Source: Thiorhodovibrio frisius
GTDB taxonomy: Bacteria; Pseudomonadota; Gammaproteobacteria; Chromatiales; Chromatiaceae
Length of the DNA stretch: 64,000 bases
NCBI RefSeq assembly: GCF_033954835.1
Contig: NZ_CP121471.1
Coordinates: 1,302,001 to 1,366,000 of the forward strand
Reading direction: 5' to 3'
Position numbers and translations under genes: made by a program. The notes under the pieces were generated by a model that was not told the DNA's origin, ran no database searches, and was given only the letters and a program-made list of their open reading frames with translations. Positions 24,027-33,028 of the stretch are shown here, in pieces. Position 1 is the stretch's first letter. Each line of letters begins with the position of its first letter.

Positions 24027-25673
24027 ATGAGCAAGATCAGCCGAGCCGAATATGCCGCGCTTTACGGTCCGACCATCGGGGATCGTGTGCGCCTGGGCGA
24101 CACCAATCTGGTCGCTCAGATCGAGGAGGATCTGACCCATTACGGCGATGAAGTGCGTTTCGGGCGCGGCGGGTCCATTCGCGATGGCATGGGCCAGTGC
24201 CAGCGTCAGGCGGACTTGGTCATGGACACCGTCATCACCAATGCCTTGGTGATCGACTTCTGGGGCGTGATCAAGGCCGATATTGGCCTGAAGGACGGGC
24301 GTATCGCGGCCATTGGCAAGGCCGGTAATCCCAATATCCAAACTGGTGCCGATGTCATTATCGGCCCGGGAACTGACATCATCGCCGGCGAAGGGCACAT
24401 CCTGACCGCAGGTGGCGTGGATGCCATGACCCATTTCATCAGCCCGGCGCAGGCAGAGGTCGCGCTCATGGCTGGCGTGACCACCCTGATTGGCGGCGGT
24501 ACCGGTCCGAGTGCCGGGAGTCTGGCGGCGCCTAGCACTCCAGGACCCTGGAACATTCGCCGCATGCTGCAAGCCGCCGAGGGTCTGCCTGTCAATATCG
24601 GCATCCTGGCCAAAGGCAGCGGCAGTTTGCCCAATCCGCTCGAAGAACAGGTGCGCTCCGGTGCCATGGGGCTGATGCTGCATCCCGCCTGGGGTTGCGC
24701 ACCCGCCGCGATTGCCCGGGCGGTCGAGATCGTCGATAAGATGGACGTGCAACTGCTGTTGCAGCCAGATACCTTAAACGAGGCCGGAACTGTCGCGGAA
24801 CTGCTCGCCGTCGTCGGTGAGCGCTGCGTCAGCACTCTGCATGGCCAGCGTGATTATCAGGGACGCGATTATCACGGGGCGGAGGAGGCGCTACAGGCCC
24901 TGGGGCTGACCCATGCGCTGCCGCTCTCCGTGCTTTCTCCGCCGGTCTCAGGGATGGGGCAGGCGACCCGCGTCGGGGCGTTGGAGATGCTGCATGACCT
25001 TGGCGCCATCAGCGTGGTGGCCTCTGGTGGCCAAGGCGGTGGGCGAATTGGAGACCTGATCCGCCGCACCTGGCAGATGGCGCATTCCATGAAAGTGCGT
25101 CGCGGTCATCTGGCACCGCCGCCTTTTGCCGCCGACATCGACCGCGAGGACAATGACAATTACCGCATCAAACGCTACATCGCCAAGTATGGCATCAATC
25201 CGGCCATCAACCATGGCATCGCCCATGAGGTCGGCTCGGTCGAGGTAGGCAAGCTGGCCGATCTGGTGCTGTGGCGCCCGGCGTTCTTTGGTGTGCGCCC
25301 GAGTCTGGTGCTCAAGGGCGGTCTGATTGCTGCGGCCCCCCTGGGAGATGCGGGAGCCTCGGTGCCCGATGCGCAGCCGCTGCAATATGCGCCCATGTTT
25401 GGCGTGACTGGTGCTGCCGCGCCCATGACCTGCATGACCTTCGTCTCTCAATGGGCGTTCCAGGCTGGTGAGCCGCAGCGACTGGATTTGGCCCGGCGCA
25501 TCGGCGTGGCGCGCGATGTGCGTCAGCTGCGTAAAATCGATATGATTCACAATTTTTGGCAGCCGGCCATCGAGGTCGACGCGCGCGGTACGCAGGTCCA
25601 TGCCGACGGCATGCTGATGGCCTGCGAACTCCTGCCGGACGTCCCACTGGGTCAGCGATATGCGCTTTTTTGA
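24027..25673 (+). CDS. ureC: Urease alpha subunit homologue lacking most nickel ligands (probable pseudoenzyme)
   Basis: 548 residues, clearly homologous to UreC along its length (MSKISRAEYAALYGPT, GNPNIQ, TPGPWNIRRMLQAA, IAKYGINPAINHGIAHEVGS). Compared with the Klebsiella enzyme as I remember it, the ligands are His134 to Met (DAMTH), carbamylated Lys217 to Met (GLMLHP), His246 to Gln (LLLQPDT) and Asp360 to Gly (ASGGQGGG). Only the counterparts of His136 and His272 remain. About 26 residues covering the mobile flap with catalytic His320 are deleted. Neighbours are UreA and UreB homologues, but no ureD, E, F or G is nearby. Urea hydrolysis is therefore unlikely. The frame is intact and the rest is well conserved, which argues for a retained but different role rather than a pseudogene. 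Confidence 0.9.
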   Translation: MSKISRAEYAALYGPTIGDRVRLGDTNLVAQIEEDLTHYGDEVRFGRGGSIRDGMGQCQRQADLVMDTVITNALVIDFWGVIKADIGLKDGRIAAIGKAGNPNIQTGADVIIGPGTDIIAGEGHILTAGGVDAMTHFISPAQAEVALMAGVTTLIGGGTGPSAGSLAAPSTPGPWNIRRMLQAAEGLPVNIGILAKGSGSLPNPLEEQVRSGAMGLMLHPAWGCAPAAIARAVEIVDKMDVQLLLQPDTLNEAGTVAELLAVVGERCVSTLHGQRDYQGRDYHGAEEALQALGLTHALPLSVLSPPVSGMGQATRVGALEMLHDLGAISVVASGGQGGGRIGDLIRRTWQMAHSMKVRRGHLAPPPFAADIDREDNDNYRIKRYIAKYGINPAINHGIAHEVGSVEVGKLADLVLWRPAFFGVRPSLVLKGGLIAAAPLGDAGASVPDAQPLQYAPMFGVTGAAAPMTCMTFVSQWAFQAGEPQRLDLARRIGVARDVRQLRKIDMIHNFWQPAIEVDARGTQVHADGMLMACELLPDVPLGQRYALF

Positions 25674-25771
25674 TGCAGTTCGGTGCGGGTAAAACATGGC
25701 AGGTCTAGACGGGACATGGGCTGGGAACTTTTCGGCTGGGCGGCACCTTTCCTCTTCGGGTCGGGTGCTGC

Positions 25772-28372
25772 GTGACTAAGAAAGATCAAGCCTCCTCTGC
25801 TGGCGCGGGCTCTGCTGGCAAGGGCTCGGGCGACGCCCCGAAGCGCCGTGCGGCCCCGCGCTGGGCAGGTGCTGCGGGCAATGCACCGCCCCCGCCCAAA
25901 GCAACGTCCAAATCGAAATCCAAATCGAAATCCAAAGCGAAGCCCAAGTCAGGCCCCCATCCCCTGGTTGCGGTGTTCGAGTGGTTTGGGCGCATGCTGG
26001 CTGGAGTGCTGGCTATTCCGCTTGATCTTGCCGTGTTTGGTCTCTTCGGTGCTGCGCTGGTGGTCTATGTCACTCTGCCGGAGTTGCCCGACATCGAGGG
26101 TCTGACCGATGTGGCCTTCGAGGAACCCTTGCGGGTGTATTCGGCCGAGGGCTCGCTGATGGCGGAGTTTGGCATCCAGCGCCGCCGCGCAGTTGCCTTC
26201 AGCGAGTTGCCGTCAAATCTGATCAATGCCTTTATCGCCACCGAGGATTCGCGTTTTTTTGCCCACGTTGGCGTGGATGCTGTTGGGCTGCTGCGCGCGG
26301 CGGTGCACGTGGCACGTACCGGAACCATGACCCAGGGCGGCAGTACCATCACCATGCAGGTGGCGCGCAACTTCTACCTGTCGCGCGACAAGACCATTCG
26401 CCGCAAGCTCGCCGAGTTGCTGCTGGCGATGCAAATCGAACAAGCGCTCACCAAAGAAGAAATCCTTGAGCTGTATCTGAATAAAATCTTCTTCGGCCAC
26501 CGCGCCTATGGCGTCTCGGCGGCGGCCGAATTCTACTACCGCAAGCCGCTCGCGGAACTCACACTGGCGCAGATGGCCATGTTGGCCGGCCTCCCCAAGG
26601 CGCCCTCGTCCAATAATCCGCTGAGCAATCCTGAGCGGGCGCTTGAGCGGCGCAACTACATTCTCAGGCGCATGCGCGAACTGGGCTTGGTCAGTGAGCC
26701 GCGCTATCGCGAGGCACTGGCCGAACCCCTGACCGCCACCTACTACCGCCCGGAGATCGAGTTCGAGGCCAACTACATTGCCGAGATGGTGCGCCAGGAA
26801 GTAGTCGAGCGCTTCGGTGAGAAACAGGCTTACTCGCTGGGTCTTCAGGTCTATACCACGGTCGATGAGCGCTTGCAGCGGGCCGCCGATACCGCACTGC
26901 GCGATGGGCTTATGGCGTACAACCTGCGTCATGGCTATCACGGCCCCGAGGCAACCATCGCTGGCGCTGCCACCCTGCCCTGGAGCCAGCTCGATCTGGC
27001 CCTGGCGGAGCGTCCACCAGTGCCAGGCCTGCCGGTCGGTGTGGTCACCCATGTCGGCCCCCAGGAGGCGGAGGTCTATCTGGGTGAGGGAAAGGTGCAT
27101 CAGTTGACTCGGGAGCAAGTCGCCTGGGCGCGACGCTACAAGACCGAGAACTGGCGTGGACCGGCGCCGCGGCGGGTGAGCGACGCGGTGGCGGTGGGCG
27201 ATGTGATCCGCCTGCGGTTGACTGAAAAGGGCGAATGGCGCCTGGCCCAGGTCCCTTTAGTCGGTGGCGCGCTGGTCGCCATGGCACCACAGGATGGCGC
27301 GGTGCGCGCCCTCTCCGGTGGCTATGCCTTTAAGTGGAGCAAGTTCAATCGTGCGGTCGATACCAAGCGTCAGCCAGGCTCAAGCTTCAAGCCCTTTGTC
27401 TATGCCTCTGCATTCGATCACGGGTATACGCCTGCAAGTATTGTGCGCGATCAGCCATTTGAGATGCCGGGCGCGCGCGGGATGTGGCGACCGCAGAATT
27501 CCGACGGAAAATTCCTCGGTCCTATGCGTATCCGCAAAGCACTGACCAACTCGCGCAACCTGGCGATCATCGATCTGGTCAATCGCATGGGAGTGGATGT
27601 GCCACGCAATTACATCCAGCGCTTTGGATTTTCGCTCGAGTCCATGCCGGACAACATTGTCATGGCGTTGGGGGCGGGTGCAGTATCGCCGCTCGAAATG
27701 GCAACCGGGTTTAGCGTGTTTGCCAATGGCGGCTATAAAGTGGAGCCCTATCTGATTTCGCGGATCGAAGACGTGCAAGGGAACCTGCTTTTTGAGGCGA
27801 ATGCTGCGCGCGCCTGCTTAGAGTGCTGGTTGGAGCCGCCAGCGGACGGCAGCGCGCGTACGCTTCCCGATGGTGCCTCGGATGCGCCTCTTGCGCCGCA
27901 GGTGGTTGATCCGCGCATTGCCTATAATATCGATTCCATTCTCAGAGATGTGGTGACCTCGGGTACCGCGACCCGCGCGCGGGTTCTCGGGCGAGCGGAT
28001 ATTGGCGGCAAGACCGGCACCACCAATGACTCCCGCGACTCTTGGTTTTCTGGTTTTCAGCCGGAGCTTGCGACCGTGGTCTGGATGGGGATGGACGACA
28101 ACCGTCCTCTGGGCAGCCGGGAGTGGGGCGGTACCGCAGCCCTTGGCGTGTGGGTCGACTTCATGCGCGTGGCGCTGGCCGATATCCCGGTAGCCACCAT
28201 CAAGCAGCCCGAGGGCATGGTTGTGGTGAGCTTGCCCGGCGGCGGCAGCGAGACGGTTCGGGTCGAATATCGCGACAAACTTGGCGGACCCGATCCGGTT
28301 TCTGGTTCCGCATCAGGGTCTGGTGCAGGGCGAGCCTCAAGCGCGCCGCGGGTCATCGACGAATTGTTCTGA
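25772..28372 (+). CDS. mrcA: Penicillin-binding protein 1A (bifunctional glycosyltransferase/transpeptidase)
   Basis: 866 residues from a GTG start. It polymerises and crosslinks peptidoglycan at the inner membrane. The cytoplasmic N-terminus is unusually long (about 60 residues) and Ser/Lys-rich, encoded in part by a 12-bp repeat; the membrane helix is at about 75-98. The GT51 domain has ATEDSRFFAHVG and GGSTITMQVARNFYL. An OB-like insertion precedes the transpeptidase, which has the nucleophile in SSFK (Ser537), SRN and KTGTTND (about 748). All catalytic motifs are present. It lies 98 bp after ureC on the same strand but is functionally unrelated. Confidence 0.95.
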   Translation: MTKKDQASSAGAGSAGKGSGDAPKRRAAPRWAGAAGNAPPPPKATSKSKSKSKSKAKPKSGPHPLVAVFEWFGRMLAGVLAIPLDLAVFGLFGAALVVYVTLPELPDIEGLTDVAFEEPLRVYSAEGSLMAEFGIQRRRAVAFSELPSNLINAFIATEDSRFFAHVGVDAVGLLRAAVHVARTGTMTQGGSTITMQVARNFYLSRDKTIRRKLAELLLAMQIEQALTKEEILELYLNKIFFGHRAYGVSAAAEFYYRKPLAELTLAQMAMLAGLPKAPSSNNPLSNPERALERRNYILRRMRELGLVSEPRYREALAEPLTATYYRPEIEFEANYIAEMVRQEVVERFGEKQAYSLGLQVYTTVDERLQRAADTALRDGLMAYNLRHGYHGPEATIAGAATLPWSQLDLALAERPPVPGLPVGVVTHVGPQEAEVYLGEGKVHQLTREQVAWARRYKTENWRGPAPRRVSDAVAVGDVIRLRLTEKGEWRLAQVPLVGGALVAMAPQDGAVRALSGGYAFKWSKFNRAVDTKRQPGSSFKPFVYASAFDHGYTPASIVRDQPFEMPGARGMWRPQNSDGKFLGPMRIRKALTNSRNLAIIDLVNRMGVDVPRNYIQRFGFSLESMPDNIVMALGAGAVSPLEMATGFSVFANGGYKVEPYLISRIEDVQGNLLFEANAARACLECWLEPPADGSARTLPDGASDAPLAPQVVDPRIAYNIDSILRDVVTSGTATRARVLGRADIGGKTGTTNDSRDSWFSGFQPELATVVWMGMDDNRPLGSREWGGTAALGVWVDFMRVALADIPVATIKQPEGMVVVSLPGGGSETVRVEYRDKLGGPDPVSGSASGSGAGRASSAPRVIDELF
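25907..25942 (+). repeat. 12-bp tandem repeat in the mrcA cytoplasmic tail
   Basis: Two perfect copies of TCCAAATCGAAA and a third with two changes. They encode SKSK repeats, giving a strongly basic N-terminal tail before the membrane helix. Confidence 0.85.
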
Positions 28373-28448
28373 CAGGTTAATGGGTGTTTGATGCTGGGCT
28401 GATGGTTCTGGCTATTCGTGGAACACCACCAGGCGCTGGCTCTCTCGA

Positions 28449-29957
28449 TCAGCCCTCGCTTGCCCTTAACTGATCGGTCAGCTTCTCGAACTCGCGCTTC
28501 ATTTCCAGATTCTCGAACGGGCGCAGCGGCGGAACCTGGCGGTTCAGCAGCCCGTCGAGCAGTTGCTGGCTGGATTGCACCAGGGCGACCAGTTCGCCGG
28601 AGACGCGCACGGTTTCGTAGGTATTCCAGGCCGTGCGAATGTCCTGCTCCAGCGCCTCGCGCGCGCGCCGGACCTGCCGCGCTTGCTCAGCAAGGTAATC
28701 ACGATAGCGCCCGGCGGCGCTGATGGTCATCTGCTGGGCTTCAAGATTGGCTTGAAGCACCGGGGCGCGCTCCGGTTGGGTGCGCAGCAATTCGCGCGTC
28801 TCCTTGCTGAGTTCCTGGGCGCGCTGGCGGATGCGATCAATCTGGGGGATGTATTCGGTCTCGATGCGCTGCTCCACCTCCAGATGCATCTGCTTCAGCG
28901 CCCGCAGCAGCACCACGTACAGCCCGTAGTAGCGTCGTGCGCTGGTCAGATCCTCGCCGCTTTCGCGCACCAGACGTTCCAGCTCTACCGTAATGATCTT
29001 GACATTGTCAAACACAATGCCGAGGTCGATCATGGTGTCCCCGACCACGGTCGCGAGTAGGAACTCAACCTGCTCGTCGGTCAGCTCGAGGCCAATCTCA
29101 CGCAAGCGCTCGGCGAAGTCGTGCTGAATCTGCCGCAGTCGCGCCTGGCTGTCCTCGATGGCCTGCTGTTCGGCGTTGATTAGCTGGTCGTAGTCCTCGC
29201 GCGTGCGCTTGACCATGGATTGCGTCGGCGCGGCAACCCGATCACGGCGGTATTCGGCGATTTTCTCGCGGGATTTTTCAATCTCGTCGCGGATGCTGGC
29301 GATTTCGGCGCGTTCGTTCTGCAAGGGCGATAGCGACAGGGCCGCTACTGCCTGATCAAGCAGAGCATTGATGTCTTTTTCGACATCGCGTTGATCGCGC
29401 GCGAACCAGGCCTGTTCCGGCAGGTCGCGCTGAGCCTCTTGCAGAGTCAGGGTGTCTTCGATCGGGGGCAGAACTTCCGACCAAAGGTCGGCGAAGTGCT
29501 CGCGCTGGTGTGGCGCCGGGCTGTCGGTGCCCTGTTGCCAGAGATCGGATGATTTTTGCCACCATTGGGTGGCAGTGTCGCGCGAGCGCTGCCAGAGGTC
29601 GCCAGCGCCATCGACCGATTTGCGCCACATCTCGGCGCCCTCGACGCGCGATTGCTCAAGCAATTGGCTGGTCTGTTCGCTTAAGCTGGTGGTCGCGTCC
29701 TGCGCGCCGGCGTCTTCGGGGGCGGCCAGGCTGACCGAGGTCGCGCTCAGCGTGAGCACGGCGGCGCCCAGCCAGGAGCGGCATCTGTTGGTATACCAAT
29801 CGCAAACGGATTTCCGGTTTTGGGTCGGGTGACGGCCACGGGGGGCTCGGCGGCAGGACGCCGCCGGGAAGCCTACAGGGAAGTGTTCAGGGCGTCCCCC
29901 GTGGTTTTCACCCGACCCAAAACGAGCCGAAATCTCAAAGGGTTTCGGTATAGACAT
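28449..29957 (-). CDS. Uncharacterised periplasmic coiled-coil protein; start obscured by a repeat element
   Basis: The open frame continues upstream, but homologous-looking sequence begins only near residue 60, with a signal-peptide-like RSWLGAAVLTLSATSVSLAA. No ATG, GTG or TTG precedes that segment closely in frame. The nearest in-frame ATG (29957) lies inside an inverted-repeat element. Downstream is a Trp-rich helical region (MWRKSVDGAGDLWQRS, TATQWWQKSSDLWQQ) and then long heptad-like helices rich in Glu, Arg and Gln to the C-terminus, with a short apolar stretch LLATVVGDTMIDLGIVF. The helices resemble the periplasmic N-terminal regions of large mechanosensitive channels, but no channel domain is present. 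Function unknown. The start coordinate is a guess. Confidence 0.6.
   Translation of the reverse strand: MSIPKPFEISARFGSGENHGGRPEHFPVGFPAASCRRAPRGRHPTQNRKSVCDWYTNRCRSWLGAAVLTLSATSVSLAAPEDAGAQDATTSLSEQTSQLLEQSRVEGAEMWRKSVDGAGDLWQRSRDTATQWWQKSSDLWQQGTDSPAPHQREHFADLWSEVLPPIEDTLTLQEAQRDLPEQAWFARDQRDVEKDINALLDQAVAALSLSPLQNERAEIASIRDEIEKSREKIAEYRRDRVAAPTQSMVKRTREDYDQLINAEQQAIEDSQARLRQIQHDFAERLREIGLELTDEQVEFLLATVVGDTMIDLGIVFDNVKIITVELERLVRESGEDLTSARRYYGLYVVLLRALKQMHLEVEQRIETEYIPQIDRIRQRAQELSKETRELLRTQPERAPVLQANLEAQQMTISAAGRYRDYLAEQARQVRRAREALEQDIRTAWNTYETVRVSGELVALVQSSQQLLDGLLNRQVPPLRPFENLEMKREFEKLTDQLRASEG
29817..29950. repeat. Inverted-repeat element, copy 1
   Basis: Two ~28-bp arms (29817-29845 and 29896-29923) are inverted copies with about three mismatches, GTTTTGGGTCGGGTGA against its complement. 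They flank a smaller GC hairpin (CGGCG...CGCCG at 29850-29866). The right arm continues into ACGAGCCGAAA and CAAAGGGTTTCGGTATAGAC, and this tail recurs at 57024-57083. It looks like a non-coding dispersed palindromic or MITE-like repeat; no terminal target duplication was identified. Confidence 0.7.
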
Positions 29958-30061
29958 CGCTTGGCGGGAATTCCTTGGGGAGGCGGATTCTTTGGGATGA
30001 TGAGGCATGTGGGGAATTGGCACCTCCCTGTGCCGGCACAATGCGGTTGCGGCCGCAGCTG

Positions 30062-30508
30062 CTAGTTGGAGGCGTTCGCGCCGACGATGTTGACTTCAAC
30101 TCGCGAGCGGGTCAGTACCTTCTGCAGCGCGACGCGGGTGTCGGTATTGATCAGAATGGGCCCGGCGATGTTGGCATGCACGCGCGGTTCGCCCGGCTTG
30201 CCTTCTTCGTTTTTGGCCAGGATCAATAGCACCAGGATCTGGTTAGGATCGGAGGATTGCAGCAGTGCCTGCTCCTCGTCGGTCAGGTCAATGACATAGT
30301 TTAGCCCGTAAAGAGTAGGGTCCACGACAGTGAAGCCAACATCGGGGTTGTCGAGTGACTCGAGCCAGAACAGCTTGCTGTCCTCTTGTTTTTCGCCCTC
30401 GCTGTGGAACATCGAGAAGCGGTGGTCATCCTCGAACCCCGGCAGGCCCTGAGGAAAGGTAATGATTTTGTTCGGGTCGATCTGAGGTTGGTCTGGGGCA
30501 GTCGTCAT
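30062..30508 (-). CDS. fliW: Flagellar assembly factor FliW
   Basis: 148 residues with the FliW signature: IITFPQGLPGFEDDHRFSM near the start, then FTVVDPTLYGLNYVIDL and ANIAGPILINTDTRVALQ. In bacteria where it is studied, FliW binds flagellin and the translational repressor CsrA, coupling flagellin level to its synthesis. No csrA or flagellar gene lies in this window, so it stands alone. The gene reads toward the coiled-coil protein with the repeat element between them. Confidence 0.92.
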   Translation of the reverse strand: MTTAPDQPQIDPNKIITFPQGLPGFEDDHRFSMFHSEGEKQEDSKLFWLESLDNPDVGFTVVDPTLYGLNYVIDLTDEEQALLQSSDPNQILVLLILAKNEEGKPGEPRVHANIAGPILINTDTRVALQKVLTRSRVEVNIVGANASN

Positions 30509-30693
30509 GATGGTCTGTCTCCTTGCTATGTCGCGAAAGCCCTTGCCTGAGGCGTGCTGCCCGCGGCCAGCTCAGGCTGGCGCAGCTCGGGGCCTGTCAT
30601 AAATATGGGCAATGTAAAAACTGCCCGACTCAATGCCTACTATAGACGTAAATGCGCATGCGCGCGGTGGAAAACGTCCGATTTTGTTTCATC

Positions 30694-31641
30694 TCAGGCT
30701 GTCTGCCGTGCGCGCCAGGCCGCAACCCGATTTACTCCGAGGAGCACCAGCGCACCGGCGGCCATGCCGATGAGCGCATGGACTAGCAAAGGCGTCAGCC
30801 AATGCATGATGCCGCCGCGCGCGGGAAGATGGCCCATGATTTCGGCAAAATGGTGAATAGGGCTGTGCAGAGCGGGGATGCCGTGGGCGATGATGCCGCC
30901 GCCGACCAGAAACATCGCAATGGTGCCAGCCACGGATAGAAGCTTCATTAGCCAGGGTGCCAGAGCCAGAATGAAGCGGCCGAAGGCGCGTTGCAGGCGG
31001 ATACCGAGCGTCTCGCCATCGCGCTGGGCCAGCAGGGCACCGCCGTCATCGAGCTTAACGATCCCCGCAACCAGCCCATAAACCCCAACAGTCATCAGCA
31101 CGGCAATGCCGATCAGGACCAGCACCTGGGACAGGAAGTTGGCCTCCGCCACCGTGCGGAGGGTGATGACAATGATCTCTGCCGACAGAATAAAATCCGT
31201 GCGAATGGCGCCCTTGATTTTCTTCTGTTCCAGGCTGGCCAGATCGACCTTCGGGTCGCGCAGCGCGGCACTGAGTTCGGCCTGATGCGCGGCCTTTTCC
31301 TCCGGCGAATGCAGGAACCTGTGCGCGATCTTCTCGACCCCCTCGAAGCACAGATAAAGCCCACCAAGCATGAGCAGCGGCAGGATGGCCCAGGGCGCGA
31401 GCGCGCTGATCAAAAGCGCGGCGGGCACCAGGATCGCCTTGTTCACCAGCGACCCCTTGCCCACCGCCCAGACCACCGGCAGCTCGCGATCGGCGCGCAC
31501 TCCTGTGACCTGTTGAGCATTCAGGGCCAGATCATCGCCAAGCACACTAGCGGTCTTGCGTGCAGCGACCTTGGTCAGCAGGGAAACGTCATCCAGAACG
31601 GACGCGATATCGTCGATCAGGGCAAGCAGCGTGGTGGCCAT
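30694..31641 (-). CDS. DUF808 (YedI-family) inner membrane protein
   Basis: 315 residues. It opens with LLALIDDIASVLDDVSLLTKVAARKTASVLGDD in two pieces typical of DUF808, followed by GVRADRELPVVWAVGKGSLVNKAI. About five membrane helices follow (ILVPAALLISALAPWAILPLL, IVITLRTVAEANFLSQVLVLIG, LLSVAGTIAMFLVGG and others). The family is widespread in proteobacteria without a proven function. Monocistronic; the C-terminal helix near residue 300 (LIGMAAGALVLLGVN) completes the usual length. Confidence 0.88.
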   Translation of the reverse strand: MATTLLALIDDIASVLDDVSLLTKVAARKTASVLGDDLALNAQQVTGVRADRELPVVWAVGKGSLVNKAILVPAALLISALAPWAILPLLMLGGLYLCFEGVEKIAHRFLHSPEEKAAHQAELSAALRDPKVDLASLEQKKIKGAIRTDFILSAEIIVITLRTVAEANFLSQVLVLIGIAVLMTVGVYGLVAGIVKLDDGGALLAQRDGETLGIRLQRAFGRFILALAPWLMKLLSVAGTIAMFLVGGGIIAHGIPALHSPIHHFAEIMGHLPARGGIMHWLTPLLVHALIGMAAGALVLLGVNRVAAWRARQTA

Positions 31642-32065
31642 GGCCGGGTGTCCTCAAGGGGGAAAGTGTTCTCGCGCGCATCATAATCGAGCTTGGGACT
31701 CGAACCAAGATGCCAGACCAGGGCTCGTGGTCGGTTTCGTTCTATCACAAATCGTTGAAAAAACTTGAGCAGGTCAGCACGCGGCACCAGGGTTCAGTGT
31801 GATGACGCCACCGGGGGTATCGCTGCGGTTCGAGTGTTTTTGTCAATTAGGCTGCTTTCCACCGGTTGCCGCTGTCAGCGCGCTGGGTTAGGGTGGAGGG
31901 CTGAATTCGCGCCTGATGATCCCATATCGGCAGGGGTGGCTTGATCTGCGCATCAGCGGATGATCCATCGTCCTGTTCCCGCTATGTTTCCAGTAGCAGA
32001 AGTTTCCCTCGCGACAGATTTCTCCTCATACCACCCGTTTCGGCCAAGCGCTTTTGTACGCATCC
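31642..32065. other. Intergenic stretch upstream of the ABC exporter
   Basis: About 420 bp between the DUF808 gene and the divergent ABC transporter. No coding frame, RNA gene or clear terminator was recognised. It must hold the promoters of both flanking genes. Confidence 0.4.
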
Positions 32066-33028
32066 ATGTCCGCACTCATCGCTCGCGATCTGCGAAAAAT
32101 CTATCCTTCCGGTCTTGAGGCTCTGAAAGGCGTCGATCTGAGGGTCGAGGCAGGCGACTTTTTCGCCCTGCTCGGGCCCAATGGCGCGGGTAAGTCGACG
32201 CTGATCGGGATTCTGACATCGCTGGTGAACAAGACCGGCGGCAACGTGCAGGTGTTTGGTCATGACCTTGACCGCGAGCCGGAGCGGGTACGTGCCTTGC
32301 TTGGTGTGGTGCCGCAAGAGTTTAACTTTAATCTGTTTCTGCCGGTGTTGGAGGTGGTCATCAACCAGGCAGGATACTTTGGCATTCCGCGGCGCGAGGC
32401 GCGGGTGCGCGCCGAGCATTATCTGCGCAAGCTCGATCTCTGGGACAGACGCGAGACCCAGATGCGCCAGCTTTCGGGCGGGCTCAAGCGGCGGCTGATG
32501 ATTGCGCGCGCGCTGGTGCATCAGCCACGGGTACTCATTCTTGACGAGCCCACGGCCGGGGTGGATATCGAAATTCGCCGCGCCATGTGGCACTACCTGC
32601 GCGAATTAAACGCCGGTGGCACCACCATTATCCTGACCACCCACTATCTGGAAGAAGCCGAAAGTCTGTGCCGACATCTGGCCATCATTAACCAGGGCGA
32701 GATCGCCGCGACCGCCGATATTGCAGAGATGCTCAAGGGACTGCGCTCGGAGACCTTTGTGCTCAATCTGCGCGGTCGGCTGACGGAACTCCCAACACTG
32801 GACGGTTTTGTGCTGGGTACCATTGATGAGAGCACCCTGGAGGTGGAAGTGAGCCGCGATCACAGTATCAACGGCCTGTTCGAGGCCCTGTCGCGCTCCG
32901 GGATTGAAGTCATCAGCATGCGCAACAAGCAGAATCGGCTGGAGAAGCTGTTTTTGGATATGGTCGATAATCCAGATCTCGGTCAGTCTGGGACAGCCTC
33001 AGATGCCTGGTCGGGAGTTCAGGCATGA
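32066..33028 (+). CDS. ABC-2 type exporter, ATP-binding subunit (YadG-like)
   Basis: The ATG at 32066 is preferred to a TTG four codons earlier. About 320 residues: Walker A GPNGAGKST, Q-loop VVPQEFNFNLF, signature LSGGLKRR, Walker B VLILDEPTAG, H-loop TTHYLEEAE. The C-terminal ~90 residues form the extra domain common in YadG/CcmA-like exporters. It energises the membrane subunit encoded by the next gene, which overlaps it by 4 bp (ATGA). The substrate is unknown. Confidence 0.93.
   Translation: MSALIARDLRKIYPSGLEALKGVDLRVEAGDFFALLGPNGAGKSTLIGILTSLVNKTGGNVQVFGHDLDREPERVRALLGVVPQEFNFNLFLPVLEVVINQAGYFGIPRREARVRAEHYLRKLDLWDRRETQMRQLSGGLKRRLMIARALVHQPRVLILDEPTAGVDIEIRRAMWHYLRELNAGGTTIILTTHYLEEAESLCRHLAIINQGEIAATADIAEMLKGLRSETFVLNLRGRLTELPTLDGFVLGTIDESTLEVEVSRDHSINGLFEALSRSGIEVISMRNKQNRLEKLFLDMVDNPDLGQSGTASDAWSGVQA

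Noticed and set aside
31695-31720. T-arm-like sequence suggesting a tRNA
   Set aside because: The stem does not pair properly and no anticodon or acceptor arms could be drawn.
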